Source: Terrimicrobiaceae bacterium (GTDB lineage Bacteria; Verrucomicrobiota; Verrucomicrobiia; Chthoniobacterales; Terrimicrobiaceae). Taken from it: a DNA stretch of 64,000 nt. A program made the translations under genes and the position numbers. The stretch spans positions 248,001-312,000 of the forward strand of contig JAGYIV010000010.1 of NCBI GenBank assembly GCA_018402345.1, written 5' to 3'. This document shows positions 47,021 to 56,357 of the stretch, one piece after another. A model generated the notes under the pieces. It was not told the DNA's origin. It saw only the letters and a program-made list of their open reading frames with translations, and ran no database searches. Position 1 is the stretch's first letter. Each line of letters starts with the position of its first letter.

Positions 47021-48967
47021 TCACCTGTCGCCGGAGGGCTTCTCCCCGCCAGCCTTTGCCTCCTGGGCCTCCTTCACCGCCTCCATAATCACCCTCTTGG
47101 TCGCATCCAGCGTTTCTCCGCCGGAATCCTGGGCCGATCGGACAGCCTCGCGCACCGCCTTGTCCGTCGCGTCAGGCAGGGATTCCGCTCCCTCGCGTGC
47201 GGCCTTGATGGCCTCCTGCACGGCACGCTCGGTGGCGTCGGGTGCCGATTCAACTCCCTCCTGCGCGGCTTTGGCCGCATCCCGCAACGCACGCTCGGTG
47301 GCATCGGGCGTGGCCACAGCCACTGGCTGAACCTCGACAAACTGGTTTGCCAGGTGTGCGCGCGCTTCTTGAAAGAGCCTCTGCACATCACGGCGTTGCA
47401 CCGTGGACAAGCCCCCGCGCGCCGCCGCCAGCAACTGGATGCGGTAGTTCATGGCACTGTCCATCGAATCATCGGCGTATGGCAACTGCCGCAGACGATG
47501 GGTCAACCGCTCCATCAACCCGCCCTCGGCGAGCGGGCTTCCATCCTCCCCGAAAGGGGATCCCCCGCCGGGCTCTTCGAGCCACACGCCAGATTCGTTG
47601 ATCGTGCTGAAAAGCAGATCGGCGTTGATGCCACCCACTTTCTGCATCGCGACTTCCATGGATGGAACCATTCCGTTACCCGCCGAGGCCCGCTGCAACG
47701 TTCTGTCTCCAATTTCCCATCCCGCTCCCCGGTAGCACACAGTCACATCGTGATAGTTGAAAAAGGGGTAATCCAACGACACCGTGACGACCATGCCACC
47801 CTTGGCGTATTGCCAGATGTGAGAGTAGACCCCGTCCTCGAACGCTGCGCGCTTGGGCACGGGTAGCACGTCGGAAACCAACCTCCAACCGCCCAATTCC
47901 TGCGGCATGGTGAACTTCGCCGATCCATCCATCCACTCGGGATTCACCACCTGCGCGGTCTCCCTGCCGTAGTGGAACTGCCATCCGCGCAGCAACTGCA
48001 CCCCGCCGAGGAGGACCATCAACACCGCCACAAACTTGACGCCTCCCTCGAAAAACACGCCCTCAAGAATCGGCGTCTTGTCGGCATTCGGTTCGGGAGC
48101 ATGGCGCCTCTGACGGTGAATTGTCGTCAGCGCGGCAAGCAGGGCGTCCATCCCGACAATGAAGCCCAAATACACCCCGGTCAGCACCAACCCCAGCGCC
48201 TCGTGTTTCCATCCGTGAAAAAGATCGATCTGGTAATGAAAAAGCAGCCAGGCGCCCGAAGTGATGCGCACCAGGTTTCCTACCAGCACGCAACAAATCG
48301 TTCCCGCGTAGAGGACGCCGAGAAACAGCAGGGAGCGCCTCTGCCACATCGCGTAGAACACACACGCGGAGGTCATGAAAAGAACGGAGTTGATCCCGCT
48401 GCAGGCCTCCTCGACCAGCAACCGCTGCCCTGGGATTTCAATAATCAGGCCAGAGAGAAAATGGGGAATTCCAAGGATCGCCAACACGCGACTGCTTCCC
48501 GCCGTGGCCCACTCCTGCAGCAAGAGGGCGAAGCGCGCATCGAGCTTCAGCGGCGGCGGGAGCACGGTCAGAAACAACAACCACGCTGGAAAGACCGCCT
48601 TCCACAACGGCCAACCACCAAGCCACCACGCCCCGGTCGCAAGAGCCAACAGGAAGGCTGCCGCGCCGAGCCACGGAGACCACATCACCGCTGCCGCAGA
48701 AAGAACCGCCAGAAAGACCAGCACCAGCGGAAATGTCAGCCAACCGGATCCATAGCCCAGCGGACGCTCGACTTCGTTCAGTCCGCGCCAGAGCAACAAG
48801 CCCGCCCCGGCCAGCGCCAGCGGGAAGAACTGGTAGGTGTCGAATTTCCAGAGATTGAAAAAGAACGCTGCCAGCAAAGGGCCGAAGCCGATCGCCAGAA
48901 ATGTCCCGGCGAGCACCGGTGTCAGCGGCCTGCCCGCATGGCTTGAGTCGTGTGTCGTGGATTGCAT
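47021..48967 (-). CDS. Exosortase fused to an EpsI-like domain and a four-repeat tail
   Basis: The 648-residue membrane enzyme cuts PEP-CTERM proteins and probably passes them to the cell surface. Residues ~15-290 are the multi-pass core with catalytic C189 (VEEACSGINSVLF), R234 (GNLVRITSGAW) and H255 (FHGWKHEALG). Residues ~340-475 fit the EpsI/DUF3485 domain (WRLVSDVLPVPKRAAFEDGV; YHDVTVCYRGAGW), often a separate gene. Residues 553-642 hold four charged repeats of ~22 residues (PDATERALRDAAKAAQEGVE, PDATERAVQEAIKAAREGAE, PDATDKAVREAVRSAQDSGG and a diverged fourth), likely coiled coil. A PEP-CTERM substrate lies at 2085-2895. Confidence 0.9.
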   Translation of the reverse strand: MQSTTHDSSHAGRPLTPVLAGTFLAIGFGPLLAAFFFNLWKFDTYQFFPLALAGAGLLLWRGLNEVERPLGYGSGWLTFPLVLVFLAVLSAAAVMWSPWLGAAAFLLALATGAWWLGGWPLWKAVFPAWLLFLTVLPPPLKLDARFALLLQEWATAGSSRVLAILGIPHFLSGLIIEIPGQRLLVEEACSGINSVLFMTSACVFYAMWQRRSLLFLGVLYAGTICCVLVGNLVRITSGAWLLFHYQIDLFHGWKHEALGLVLTGVYLGFIVGMDALLAALTTIHRQRRHAPEPNADKTPILEGVFFEGGVKFVAVLMVLLGGVQLLRGWQFHYGRETAQVVNPEWMDGSAKFTMPQELGGWRLVSDVLPVPKRAAFEDGVYSHIWQYAKGGMVVTVSLDYPFFNYHDVTVCYRGAGWEIGDRTLQRASAGNGMVPSMEVAMQKVGGINADLLFSTINESGVWLEEPGGGSPFGEDGSPLAEGGLMERLTHRLRQLPYADDSMDSAMNYRIQLLAAARGGLSTVQRRDVQRLFQEARAHLANQFVEVQPVAVATPDATERALRDAAKAAQEGVESAPDATERAVQEAIKAAREGAESLPDATDKAVREAVRSAQDSGGETLDATKRVIMEAVKEAQEAKAGGEKPSGDR

Positions 48968-48988
48968 GGAGAATTGGATCGCCGCTGG

Positions 48989-50767
48989 CTATTTCTTGCT
49001 CTTCTTGTGGACAGGCGAGGGATTCGGGGAGGACTGTTGAAAATACCGCTTGAGCAATTCCACCTCCTGCCGGGAGACAGCGTAGGGGGGCACAAGAGAC
49101 ATGACGCCATTTGCCTCTTGCGGGCGGTTGTTCGCCGCGAGGGCCAGCGCCACCACCAGCTTCTGGTGCGGAGGCAGGCTCGCGACATGCACGTCGGGCT
49201 CGCACGCGTCGAGATACGCAAGCGCCTCCTGAGGCTTGTCGGCCAACAAGAGCGCCAACCCCCGTGTGGACCGAAGGGCGAAATCCCTGGGATTCCCCTC
49301 GCTGCGGAGGGCCACCGCCTCGGTGTTGACCGGGCGTCCAAGCACCAACGACAGGTAATCCATATCGTTTTGAAGTGTCATTTCGGCTGCCAGAACGGGA
49401 GAGGTGTTCCGAGCGATCTCGTAAGCCTTCAGCATACGCGCGGCATCCTGCCGGGCCGCAATCGAAGGCACGATCCCGCGAAATGTCTCGGCGGCCGTGG
49501 CGTCGTCCTTCAACACCTGCGCCAACCCCTGCTCGAACAAGGCATCCTGGCCTGCAAGAATCAAATAGCCGAGCACCTGCCGGAACTCGTCCAGATTGCT
49601 CTCGGCCATGCGGTAGGCCTCTTGAAACTCCTTAGCCCCCTCATCCTGCCTGCCCATCGCGTTGAGCGTGCGCCCCCTGTAAAGCCTGAGGAAATGACCA
49701 GGCAGCGGCACGCTTTCCTGCGACAGAACATCCAGAACAGCCGGCCAATTCCCGGCCTGCGACTGGGCGTCGAGCCAGGCCATAAGCACCTCGCGCCGCT
49801 GCAGCGCCTCGTCCCTCCCGATCAATCCCGCAGCCTTCGCCGGCTCGCCAAATCTCGCCAACCACTGCAACCCGGCGAACCTTTCCTCAAGCGGCTTGCC
49901 TTGCATGCGGCCCACCACCGAGGCCACAATCCTGTCTTTCTCACCGGGGGTCGACTGCACTTCGGCGGCATCCGCCAACAGGAGAAAACCCGCATTCACC
50001 GCCGGATGGGCCCTCAGCCCGGCGATCCACTCGACCATCTCCGCGGGAGGCACGACCCCGCGCGTGAGGCCGCTCGCCAACGCCTCGGCACCGGTCGCAT
50101 CCTGTCGGGCCGCCAGCTCGCGCAGCATCCCGCGCAACTCGGTGGCGGACTCGGCATTCAGCGGGCGCTGCAGCAAAAACCGCGCGAGCATCGCTTTGGC
50201 ATTCCCCGTTGTGTCCGCCTCGACAGCGGCTCGCAACTCGACCTCCATGGCCTCGGGATCGTTCTGCCTGCCTTTCAACTGCGCCCGCAACATGTGGCGC
50301 AACGCAGTGTTCCCGCCACGTGCGGCAGCATCGGCCAACCGCTCCGCAAGCGCCAAATCACCGGCAGCCGCCGCCACGACAGCATAGGCAGACAAATCCT
50401 CGAGCGTCATCCCGCCCGACCCCGCCAGTTTCTCCCAAGTCCCCAACGCCGCCGCCCCATCCCCGCTCGCTCCCTGGAGCCTGGCAAGCATCCGCAACGC
50501 CGACACATTCGCCGGTTGGAGTCGCAACGCCGTTTCGAGCGCCATGCGCGCCTCGCTCGGCTTGCCGTCCTTCAAATACCCCACCGCCATCTCCGCCAGC
50601 GCGGCGCTCCGATGCCCTTTGAACTTCCTGTAACCCCACAAGCTCCCCCAACCGGATCCGGCCAACGCCAGCAACAGCAACAAAACAAGAAAAAGCCTCT
50701 TTCGCCTCAAAAAGCGACGGATTGCAACGCACCTGCGCGCGCCGCGTCGTATGGGATGTCCAAGCAT
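48989..50767 (-). CDS. TPR-like protein next to the exosortase
   Basis: A 592-residue protein with one membrane segment near residue 25-45 (LFLVLLLLLALAGSG) and about ten degenerate TPR-type helix pairs (for example YLKDGKPSEARMALETALRL and LYRGRTLNAMGRQDEGAKEF). It is paralogous to the broken gene at 1-2011, sharing DYLSLVLGRPVNTEA. In known exosortase systems a TPR protein of the PrsT type often accompanies the enzyme, so a support role is likely. I start at the ATG 50767 because the conserved basic/TM part begins there. The gene ends 21 bases before the exosortase start and is probably in its operon. Confidence 0.85.
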   Translation of the reverse strand: MLGHPIRRGARRCVAIRRFLRRKRLFLVLLLLLALAGSGWGSLWGYRKFKGHRSAALAEMAVGYLKDGKPSEARMALETALRLQPANVSALRMLARLQGASGDGAAALGTWEKLAGSGGMTLEDLSAYAVVAAAAGDLALAERLADAAARGGNTALRHMLRAQLKGRQNDPEAMEVELRAAVEADTTGNAKAMLARFLLQRPLNAESATELRGMLRELAARQDATGAEALASGLTRGVVPPAEMVEWIAGLRAHPAVNAGFLLLADAAEVQSTPGEKDRIVASVVGRMQGKPLEERFAGLQWLARFGEPAKAAGLIGRDEALQRREVLMAWLDAQSQAGNWPAVLDVLSQESVPLPGHFLRLYRGRTLNAMGRQDEGAKEFQEAYRMAESNLDEFRQVLGYLILAGQDALFEQGLAQVLKDDATAAETFRGIVPSIAARQDAARMLKAYEIARNTSPVLAAEMTLQNDMDYLSLVLGRPVNTEAVALRSEGNPRDFALRSTRGLALLLADKPQEALAYLDACEPDVHVASLPPHQKLVVALALAANNRPQEANGVMSLVPPYAVSRQEVELLKRYFQQSSPNPSPVHKKSKK

Positions 50768-50887
50768 GGTGATTAAATCAGGCGAACTTAGCATACAACC
50801 CAGCCAACCGGCCTGAATCAATCCCCGTGAGTGTGTAAACCCGAATCCGCCTTGCCAAACACCCCTCCCGCCACTAAGCGGAACCCA

Positions 50888-51577
50888 ATGCCCGTCTTGA
50901 CCTCGCTTCGCTTGCCCATGGCGGCCCACGTGCTCCCCTTCGCCGCCTTCATGGCCTGCCTCGTGCTTGTCTCTGCGGTCCAAGCCCTGCCGGGGGGCTC
51001 GCTCTGGGTCGACTCGCCGGAATACTGGGTTTATCCCCTCCAGACCTTGCTCTGCGGCGCACTGCTTGTTTTTTACCGCCGCCAATACGCTCTTGAATTC
51101 TCGAAGGGAACCGCCCTAGCGATCGTTGCGGGCATTGTCGTGCTCGGCATCTGGATCGCCCCTCAAGCGCTGGGCATCGCCCCCCCGCGCCTCGAGGGGT
51201 TCAATCCGGATGTCTTCGCTGCCAGTCCAGCCCTCTACTGGTTCACCGTGATCATGCGCTTCCTCCGCCTTGTCGTCGTCGTCCCGCTCGTGGAGGAAAT
51301 TTTTTGGAGGGGGTTTTTGATGCGGGTGATCATCCGCGAGGATTTCACCAGCGTGCCGTTCGGCACCTTCCGTTGGGGGTCGTTTATTGCAGTCGCGGTG
51401 TGTTTCATGCTCGTCCACAGCACCGCCGACTGGCCTGCCGCGCTTCTCTGCGGCCTCGCCTACAACGCCCTCGCCGTGCGCACCAAAAGCCTCGCCGCCT
51501 GCGTGGCGGCCCACGCCCTCACCAACCTCGGCCTGGGCATCTACATCATGGCCACGAAACAGTGGGGTTTCTGGTAA
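50888..51577 (+). CDS. CPBP (CAAX-like) intramembrane protease
   Basis: The 229-residue protein is an integral membrane metalloprotease of the CPBP family (about six helices). The EEIFWRGFLMRVIIREDF block carries the catalytic glutamates, and later His residues occur in FMLVHSTADWPAAL and AAHALTNLG. A branch of this family co-occurs with exosortases, and here it lies next to the exosortase/TPR pair but on the other strand, with 120 bases between starts. A role in processing surface proteins is suggested by position, not proven. Confidence 0.86.
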   Translation: MPVLTSLRLPMAAHVLPFAAFMACLVLVSAVQALPGGSLWVDSPEYWVYPLQTLLCGALLVFYRRQYALEFSKGTALAIVAGIVVLGIWIAPQALGIAPPRLEGFNPDVFAASPALYWFTVIMRFLRLVVVVPLVEEIFWRGFLMRVIIREDFTSVPFGTFRWGSFIAVAVCFMLVHSTADWPAALLCGLAYNALAVRTKSLAACVAAHALTNLGLGIYIMATKQWGFW

Positions 51578-51628
51578 CCCACCGAAGCTGTTCAACGCCC
51601 GTTTTCGCGTTATTCTGACCGGCATCGC

Positions 51629-53251
51629 ATGCAAGTCGGCCTCGCTCAAATCAACTCCACCGTCGGCGACATCCACGGAAATGCCCGCCGCATTATCGAT
51701 GCCTGCCTTTGCCTCGAGGAGGCCGGGGCGGATGTCATTCTCACCCCCGAACTCGCCCTCACAGGCTACCCTCCCCAAGACCTGCTTTTCCAATCCGACT
51801 TCATCCCACTGAGCCTCGAAGCCCTTGAGGAAATCCACCGCGCCGTGCGCAAGGCGGTGTGGATCGTAGGCTGTGTTCAACCCAACCCTGCCGCCGGCGG
51901 CAGGCCGTTTTTCAACTCCGCCGCCATCCTGGAGGCAGGCCGTCCCCAACGCCACGCCTACAAGACCCTCCTGCCCACTTACGATGTCTTCAACGAAACC
52001 CGCTATTTCGAACCCTGCGCCAATCCCCAACCGGTGGAACTCCTCGGCCGACTGGTGGGCATCACGATCTGTGAAGACATCTGGACCCCCGATTACCTAA
52101 ACCGCCCGCTTTACTCCACGGATCCAGTGGCCGCGCTGGTCTCTGGGGGTGCGGAAACCATCCTGAATCTCAGCGCCTCACCCTTCCAACTCGGAAAACC
52201 CGCCCGCCGCGAGGCCATGATCCGCGCTCAAGCCCTGAAATGGCGCGTGCCTTTCCACTATTGCAATGCGGTTGGTGGAAACGACCAACTCGTCTTTGAC
52301 GGAAACTCCCTTTCGGTCGCGGCTGATGGCACCCTCACGGCGCGCCTGCCTGCGTTCGAAGAAGCCGCATGCCTCTCCTCCTCTGCGGGGATCGTTGCCC
52401 AGATGCCGGAAATGGAAGACCTCCGCCGCGCCCTCGTGCTCGGCTTGCGCGACTACGCCTCAAAATGCGGTTTCCGCTCCGCTGTTCTCGGCCTCAGCGG
52501 CGGAATCGACAGTGCCGTTGTCGCCTGCCTTGCCGTCGACGCCCTCGGTGCGGACAAGGTAACCGGTGTCGCCATGCCATCGCCCTACTCTTCGGCGCAC
52601 AGCGTGGAGGACGCCCACGCTCTCGCGAAAAACCTCGGCATCGCCTGCTTGAACATCCCGATCTCCGACAGCTTCGAAGCGTTCAAAGCACAGATGCGCC
52701 CAGCCTTCGGCGACCGCTCCGAGGACGCCACCGAGGAAAACATGCAGGCCCGCCTCCGCGGCCTCACCCTCATGTCGCTCTCGAACAAATTCGGACATCT
52801 CCTCCTCACCACCGGCAACAAAAGCGAACTCGCCGTGGGCTATTGCACCCTCTACGGAGACATGTGCGGCGGCCTCGCGGCGATCTCCGACGTGCCGAAG
52901 ACCCTCGTCTACCAACTCGCGCATCATTTGAATTCCGACCGCGAACTCATCCCCACCCGCACCATCGACAAAGCCCCCAGCGCGGAACTAAAACCCGGCC
53001 AACTCGACCAAGACACCCTCCCCCCTTACGACATTCTCGACGACATCCTCCGGCTTTACGTGGAGGAAAACCAAAGCGTGCGATCCATTTGTGCGAGGGG
53101 ATTTGACCCCGAGACCGTGCGCTGGGTCGCCCGCCGCGTGGACCTCAACGAATACAAGCGTGAACAAGCCGCTCCGGGACTTAAGGTCACCAGCCGCGCC
53201 TTCGGCATGGGCCGCCGCATGCCGATCGCCCAGCGGTTCTTGCAGCCTTGA
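51629..53251 (+). CDS. nadE: NAD+ synthase (glutamine-hydrolysing)
   Basis: NadE makes NAD from nicotinate adenine dinucleotide, with ammonia from an N-terminal glutaminase. The nitrilase-type domain shows ILTPELALTGYPPQDLLFQS (catalytic Glu), YKTLLPTYDVFNETRYFEP (Lys) and LVGITICEDIW (Cys). The synthase domain has LGLSGGIDSAVVACLAVDAL. The 540-residue length and PRxE-like end (RRMPIAQRF) are normal. It precedes nadK closely, a natural pairing in NAD(P) synthesis. Confidence 0.97.
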   Translation: MQVGLAQINSTVGDIHGNARRIIDACLCLEEAGADVILTPELALTGYPPQDLLFQSDFIPLSLEALEEIHRAVRKAVWIVGCVQPNPAAGGRPFFNSAAILEAGRPQRHAYKTLLPTYDVFNETRYFEPCANPQPVELLGRLVGITICEDIWTPDYLNRPLYSTDPVAALVSGGAETILNLSASPFQLGKPARREAMIRAQALKWRVPFHYCNAVGGNDQLVFDGNSLSVAADGTLTARLPAFEEAACLSSSAGIVAQMPEMEDLRRALVLGLRDYASKCGFRSAVLGLSGGIDSAVVACLAVDALGADKVTGVAMPSPYSSAHSVEDAHALAKNLGIACLNIPISDSFEAFKAQMRPAFGDRSEDATEENMQARLRGLTLMSLSNKFGHLLLTTGNKSELAVGYCTLYGDMCGGLAAISDVPKTLVYQLAHHLNSDRELIPTRTIDKAPSAELKPGQLDQDTLPPYDILDDILRLYVEENQSVRSICARGFDPETVRWVARRVDLNEYKREQAAPGLKVTSRAFGMGRRMPIAQRFLQP

Positions 53252-53257
53252 TCCGCG

Positions 53258-53464
53258 CTACACGCGCGGTTTCCACATCGCGGCATTCACGCACGACCAC
53301 AGGTGGATCAGCCAACCCATCAGGAAAATCCACGCGATCCCGGCGCCAATGAAAAAGATCAACGCCGTCAACCACCGTCCCTGCACCAATTGGCCCAACC
53401 CAGGGCACACAAAACTGCACAATGCCGAAATCACGTTTCCTGCCGAACCTTGTCCATCGCTCAT
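53258..53464 (-). CDS. Small membrane protein
   Basis: A 68-residue protein with two hydrophobic stretches (VISALCSFVCPGLGQLVQGR; ALIFFIGAGIAWIFLMGWLI), similar to TM2-type small membrane proteins with a PGLGQ motif. It lies between nadE and nadK on the opposite strand; its function is not known. The start at ATG 53464 fits the hydrophobic pattern. Confidence 0.65.
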   Translation of the reverse strand: MSDGQGSAGNVISALCSFVCPGLGQLVQGRWLTALIFFIGAGIAWIFLMGWLIHLWSCVNAAMWKPRV

Positions 53465-53610
53465 GGACGCGACTATTCAACCTCCTCAGCTCCCGTTCAA
53501 GCCAATCCAGAGCATTGCAATGCTCCCCTGGATTTGAGTAATTCGCACAAACGCTTCTTCATGACGCAGCCCCACCGCCGCTCCCGAGGCCCAACCAATA
53601 CATCCAGCCA

Positions 53611-54465
53611 ATGATCGGCGTTATCGCCCATTCCGAAAAGCCGGCCGCCGCATCGGTTCTCCGCGAACTCCTCGGCGAACTCCGCGCGGGCGGCATCCCA
53701 CACGCTCTCGAACGCCACACCGCCGCGCTTGTCGGCGAAATTTCCCCGCTGGAGGAACCCGCCCTCGCCGCCCAAAGCGAACTCCTCGTCGTCATGGGGG
53801 GCGATGGCACCATTCTCCGCGTGGCCCAGAAACTCCAAGACCGCATCCCGCCCGTCTTCGGCATCAACATCGGCACGCTCGGATTCCTCACCTGCCTGGG
53901 ATCAAACGAAATCCCGCGCGCCGTCCAAAGCATCCTCGCGAAGGATTTCACCATCAGCCCGCGCGCTCTCATCGAAGCCGTCCTCCGCAAGGACTCGGGA
54001 GAAACCGAAACACTCTTCGCCTTGAATGATGTCGTCGTGAGCCGCGGCGAGCGTTCCCAACTCGTCCAAACACGCGTGGCGATCGACGGCATCCCGCTCA
54101 CCAATTACAACGCCGACGGCCTTGTCGTGGCCACGCCCACTGGCTCGACCGCCTACTCCCTCTCCGCAGGCGGCCCGATCCTCATGCCGGACTCGGGCAG
54201 CTTCGTCATCACGCCGATCTGCCCCCACGTTCTTACTAATCGCTCGGTGGTCATCAGCGATCATTCCATAGTGGAAATCGGAGTCGCAAAAGAGGGCCAG
54301 ACCGTCTTTGTGTCGGCGGATGCCCAGCGCTGGAGCGCGATGACGCCCGGCGACACCCTTCTCCTCAAGAAAAGCTCGCGCTCGCTCCCGCTGGCCATGC
54401 TTCCCGAACGCCCCTTCAGCGAAGTCCTCCGCCAAAAACTCAAGTGGAGCGGCACCAACATATGA
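53611..54465 (+). CDS. nadK: NAD kinase
   Basis: NadK phosphorylates NAD to NADP. The 284-residue protein has the ATP/NAD motifs MGGDGTILRVAQKL (residues ~62-75), INIGTLGFLT and the VATPTGSTAYSLSAGGPILM block. The NDVVVSRGE segment takes the place of the usual NE/D motif. The ATG at 53611 is the standard start. Its stop overlaps the start of the next gene, so they are co-translated. Confidence 0.95.
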   Translation: MIGVIAHSEKPAAASVLRELLGELRAGGIPHALERHTAALVGEISPLEEPALAAQSELLVVMGGDGTILRVAQKLQDRIPPVFGINIGTLGFLTCLGSNEIPRAVQSILAKDFTISPRALIEAVLRKDSGETETLFALNDVVVSRGERSQLVQTRVAIDGIPLTNYNADGLVVATPTGSTAYSLSAGGPILMPDSGSFVITPICPHVLTNRSVVISDHSIVEIGVAKEGQTVFVSADAQRWSAMTPGDTLLLKKSSRSLPLAMLPERPFSEVLRQKLKWSGTNI

Positions 54466-54926
54466 TCTCGATCCCATCGGTCCTCCACCCCTCCCACATC
54501 AACCTCTCCCTCTCGGCCCCAAATCCCACTTCCGCAGTGACTGCGCTTCTTGATGTCCTCCGCGGCGACCCCCGCATCTTGAAATGGGACGACTTCAGGC
54601 AATCGGTTCTTGGACGCGACGCCTCGCCCATTTCATCCAACAATTGCGGCATCCTCATCGCCCACGGCCGCACAAACTCGGTCGGCTCGCTCGTCATGGC
54701 CGCCGGCATCAGCCCCGAAGGCATTCCGTCGGCATCCAGCGATTGCCCACCGCTGCATGTCATTTTCGTCGCGGGCATCCCTGCGGCGTTCAACAACGAC
54801 TACCTCCGCGTCGTCGGCACCATCGCCCGCCTCTGCGGCAAACCTGAACTCCTCACCAACCTCCTCGAAGCCACGTCGCCCAGTGCCTTTCTTTCGATCC
54901 TCTCCATGGAAGAGGACCGATTGTAA
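54462..54926 (+). CDS. PTS EIIA (fructose/nitrogen type)-like protein
   Basis: A 154-residue protein with the EIIA-2 fold pattern. The phosphorylatable histidine is in GILIAHGRTNSVGSLVMAAG (H68). The C-terminal helices TIARLCGKPELLTNLLEA match the family. No PTS permease or HPr is encoded here, so it is likely a regulatory, PtsN-like protein rather than part of a sugar transporter. The ATG (54462) overlaps the nadK stop by four bases, an unusual link to NADP synthesis. Confidence 0.7.
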   Translation: MISIPSVLHPSHINLSLSAPNPTSAVTALLDVLRGDPRILKWDDFRQSVLGRDASPISSNNCGILIAHGRTNSVGSLVMAAGISPEGIPSASSDCPPLHVIFVAGIPAAFNNDYLRVVGTIARLCGKPELLTNLLEATSPSAFLSILSMEEDRL

Positions 54927-54979
54927 AAAATACCACCGGGGTTTCCCTGCTTGCTCAATTTCCCAAGGCGAATAAGTTT

Positions 54980-55405
54980 CCCAGCGATGGCGAACGGTCG
55001 CTCTCCGTTGCCGCAAGGCCCCGGGGAGAGGAAAGTCCGGACACCAAAAGGCAACATGCCGCGTAGAACACGCGGGAGGAGACGGCGAAAGCCGGCTTCG
55101 ACGGAAAGTGTCACAGAGAACATACCGCCAACCCGGCGCAAGCCGGCGGCAAGGGTGAAAAGGCGGGGTAAAAGCCCACCGCCCCGCGCGCAAGCACGGG
55201 GGCATGAAAAACCCCATGTGGTGCAAGACAGAACAGGAAGGCAAGGGTCGCCTGCCCGATCCCGAGCGAAAGCAACGGAGCCTTCCGGGTATTGGTCGCA
55301 GCCCGCAAGGGCTGTCCGCTCCGCAAGGCGCGGACAAGACAAATGACCGTTCAGGCCTCCGGCGCAAGCCGACAGGCTGGACAGAATCCGGCTTACAGCC
55401 GTCAC
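54980..55405 (+). ncRNA. rnpB: RNase P RNA (bacterial class A)
   Basis: The catalytic RNA of RNase P, which trims tRNA 5' ends. Conserved blocks occur in order: GAGAGGAAAGTCCGGACACC near 55026, CACAGAGAACATACCGCC near 55110, GGGTGAAAAGGCGGGGTAA near 55155, and the end GACAGAATCCGGCTTAC near 55380. Helix P2 pairs AACGGTC (54993-54999) with GACCGTT (about 55343). The P1 helix pairs GATGGC with GCCGTC. The ends are estimates from these pairings. A hairpin terminator follows. Confidence 0.95.
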
Positions 55406-55409
55406 AAAG

Positions 55410-55440
55410 CGGGGGCGCTCCTCAAAAAGGAGCGCCCCCG
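55410..55440 (+). terminator. Hairpin terminator after rnpB
   Basis: GGGGGCGCTCCT and AGGAGCGCCCCC form a perfect 12-bp stem with a CAAAA loop. The T-tract after it is weak (GCCATTTTCC). Confidence 0.8.
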
Positions 55441-55548
55441 GCCATTTTCCGCTCCCGATACTCTCCGGGCACCGACCCAACCTGCTTATGCTTGTAGGCA
55501 TGAAAAATTCCCTGGTTTCCGGAATATAAGCAGAGCAGTCGTTCAAAA

Positions 55549-55567
55549 CCCCCGAAGCTTTCGAGGG
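55549..55567 (-). terminator. Probable terminator after tRNA-Asn
   Basis: On the minus strand CCCTCGAA-AGC-TTCGGGGG forms an 8-bp stem directly downstream of the tRNA, followed by TTTTG. Confidence 0.5.
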
Positions 55568-55577
55568 TCAAAAAAAC

Positions 55578-55652
55578 TGGCTCCTGAGGTAGGATTCGAA
55601 CCTACGACCAATCGGTTAACAGCCGACCGCTCTACCACTGAGCTACTCAGGA
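55578..55652 (-). tRNA. tRNA-Asn (GTT)
   Basis: The minus strand gives TCCTGAGTAGCTCAGTGGTA at the 5' end, anticodon loop CTGTTAA (GTT, Asn), T-loop GGTTCGAATCC, and acceptor CTCAGGA with discriminator G and an encoded CCA. All four stems pair well. Confidence 0.97.
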
Positions 55653-55835
55653 TCAAGTGAAGAAAGGGGCGGCAATACACCCCAAATCCCTCTCCCCTTC
55701 AAGGCCAATTTTAGAATTTTTTGGGATGCCGTGGGCGCCGTTGTGTCGCCGCCCACCACACCGGCCACAGTCCCGCACGCATCTGGCATAACAGTTGCTC
55801 CACACACCCAACCACACGCTCGAATTCCTTTCTCC

Positions 55836-56357
55836 ATGAATCCTCTCCTCGCAATCACCGCAGCTCGCGTCGGCAGCAACATCCTCAACAACCTTTCCAA
55901 CCCAGTTGGCTCCTCGAAAAACACCCCCTCCCCTGAGGACGCAAAAAAGGCCGCCTTCGCCCAGATGATCGCCAAAGCGGCCAACACCCCACAGGCCAAA
56001 CACACCCGCGCCCTCGACGCCAAGGGCATCGCCAGCCGCTCCGACGCCGAATCCTCCGTCAACCAAATGGCCCAAAAAATCCTTCAGTCCCCCGAAGTTT
56101 CGAAAGCCCTCGGCGGCGGTGCCGAAGCCTTCGAACTCCGCTTCCTGCCGGATGGCAAGGTCGCGGTCAAAAGTGCCGACGGCTCCGAAGAAATCTTCAC
56201 GCTCGACGGCCAATTGCAGCAAACCGCGAAAGAGGCCGTAGCCATTATCGAAAGCGTGAAGATCGCCTACCCCCAGGCAGCATCCACCACCGCATCCAGC
56301 GAGCCCGGCGGTTCCCTCCGCATCGTTCCCGGTGGCCGCGCCAGCCTCCTGGCCTGA
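55836..56357 (+). CDS. Hypothetical protein at the head of the flagellar cluster
   Basis: A 173-residue protein without signal or membrane segments. It begins MNPLLAITAARVGSNILNNL, has an Ala/Ser/Pro-rich middle, and a C-terminal strand-rich part (AFELRFLPDGKVAVKSADGS). I do not recognise it. It lies 220 bases before flgB on the same strand; position and soluble nature suggest a cytoplasmic or secreted flagellar accessory, perhaps a chaperone or hook/rod substrate, but this is inference. The intergenic stretch 56358-56576 holds no other gene. Confidence 0.6.
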   Translation: MNPLLAITAARVGSNILNNLSNPVGSSKNTPSPEDAKKAAFAQMIAKAANTPQAKHTRALDAKGIASRSDAESSVNQMAQKILQSPEVSKALGGGAEAFELRFLPDGKVAVKSADGSEEIFTLDGQLQQTAKEAVAIIESVKIAYPQAASTTASSEPGGSLRIVPGGRASLLA

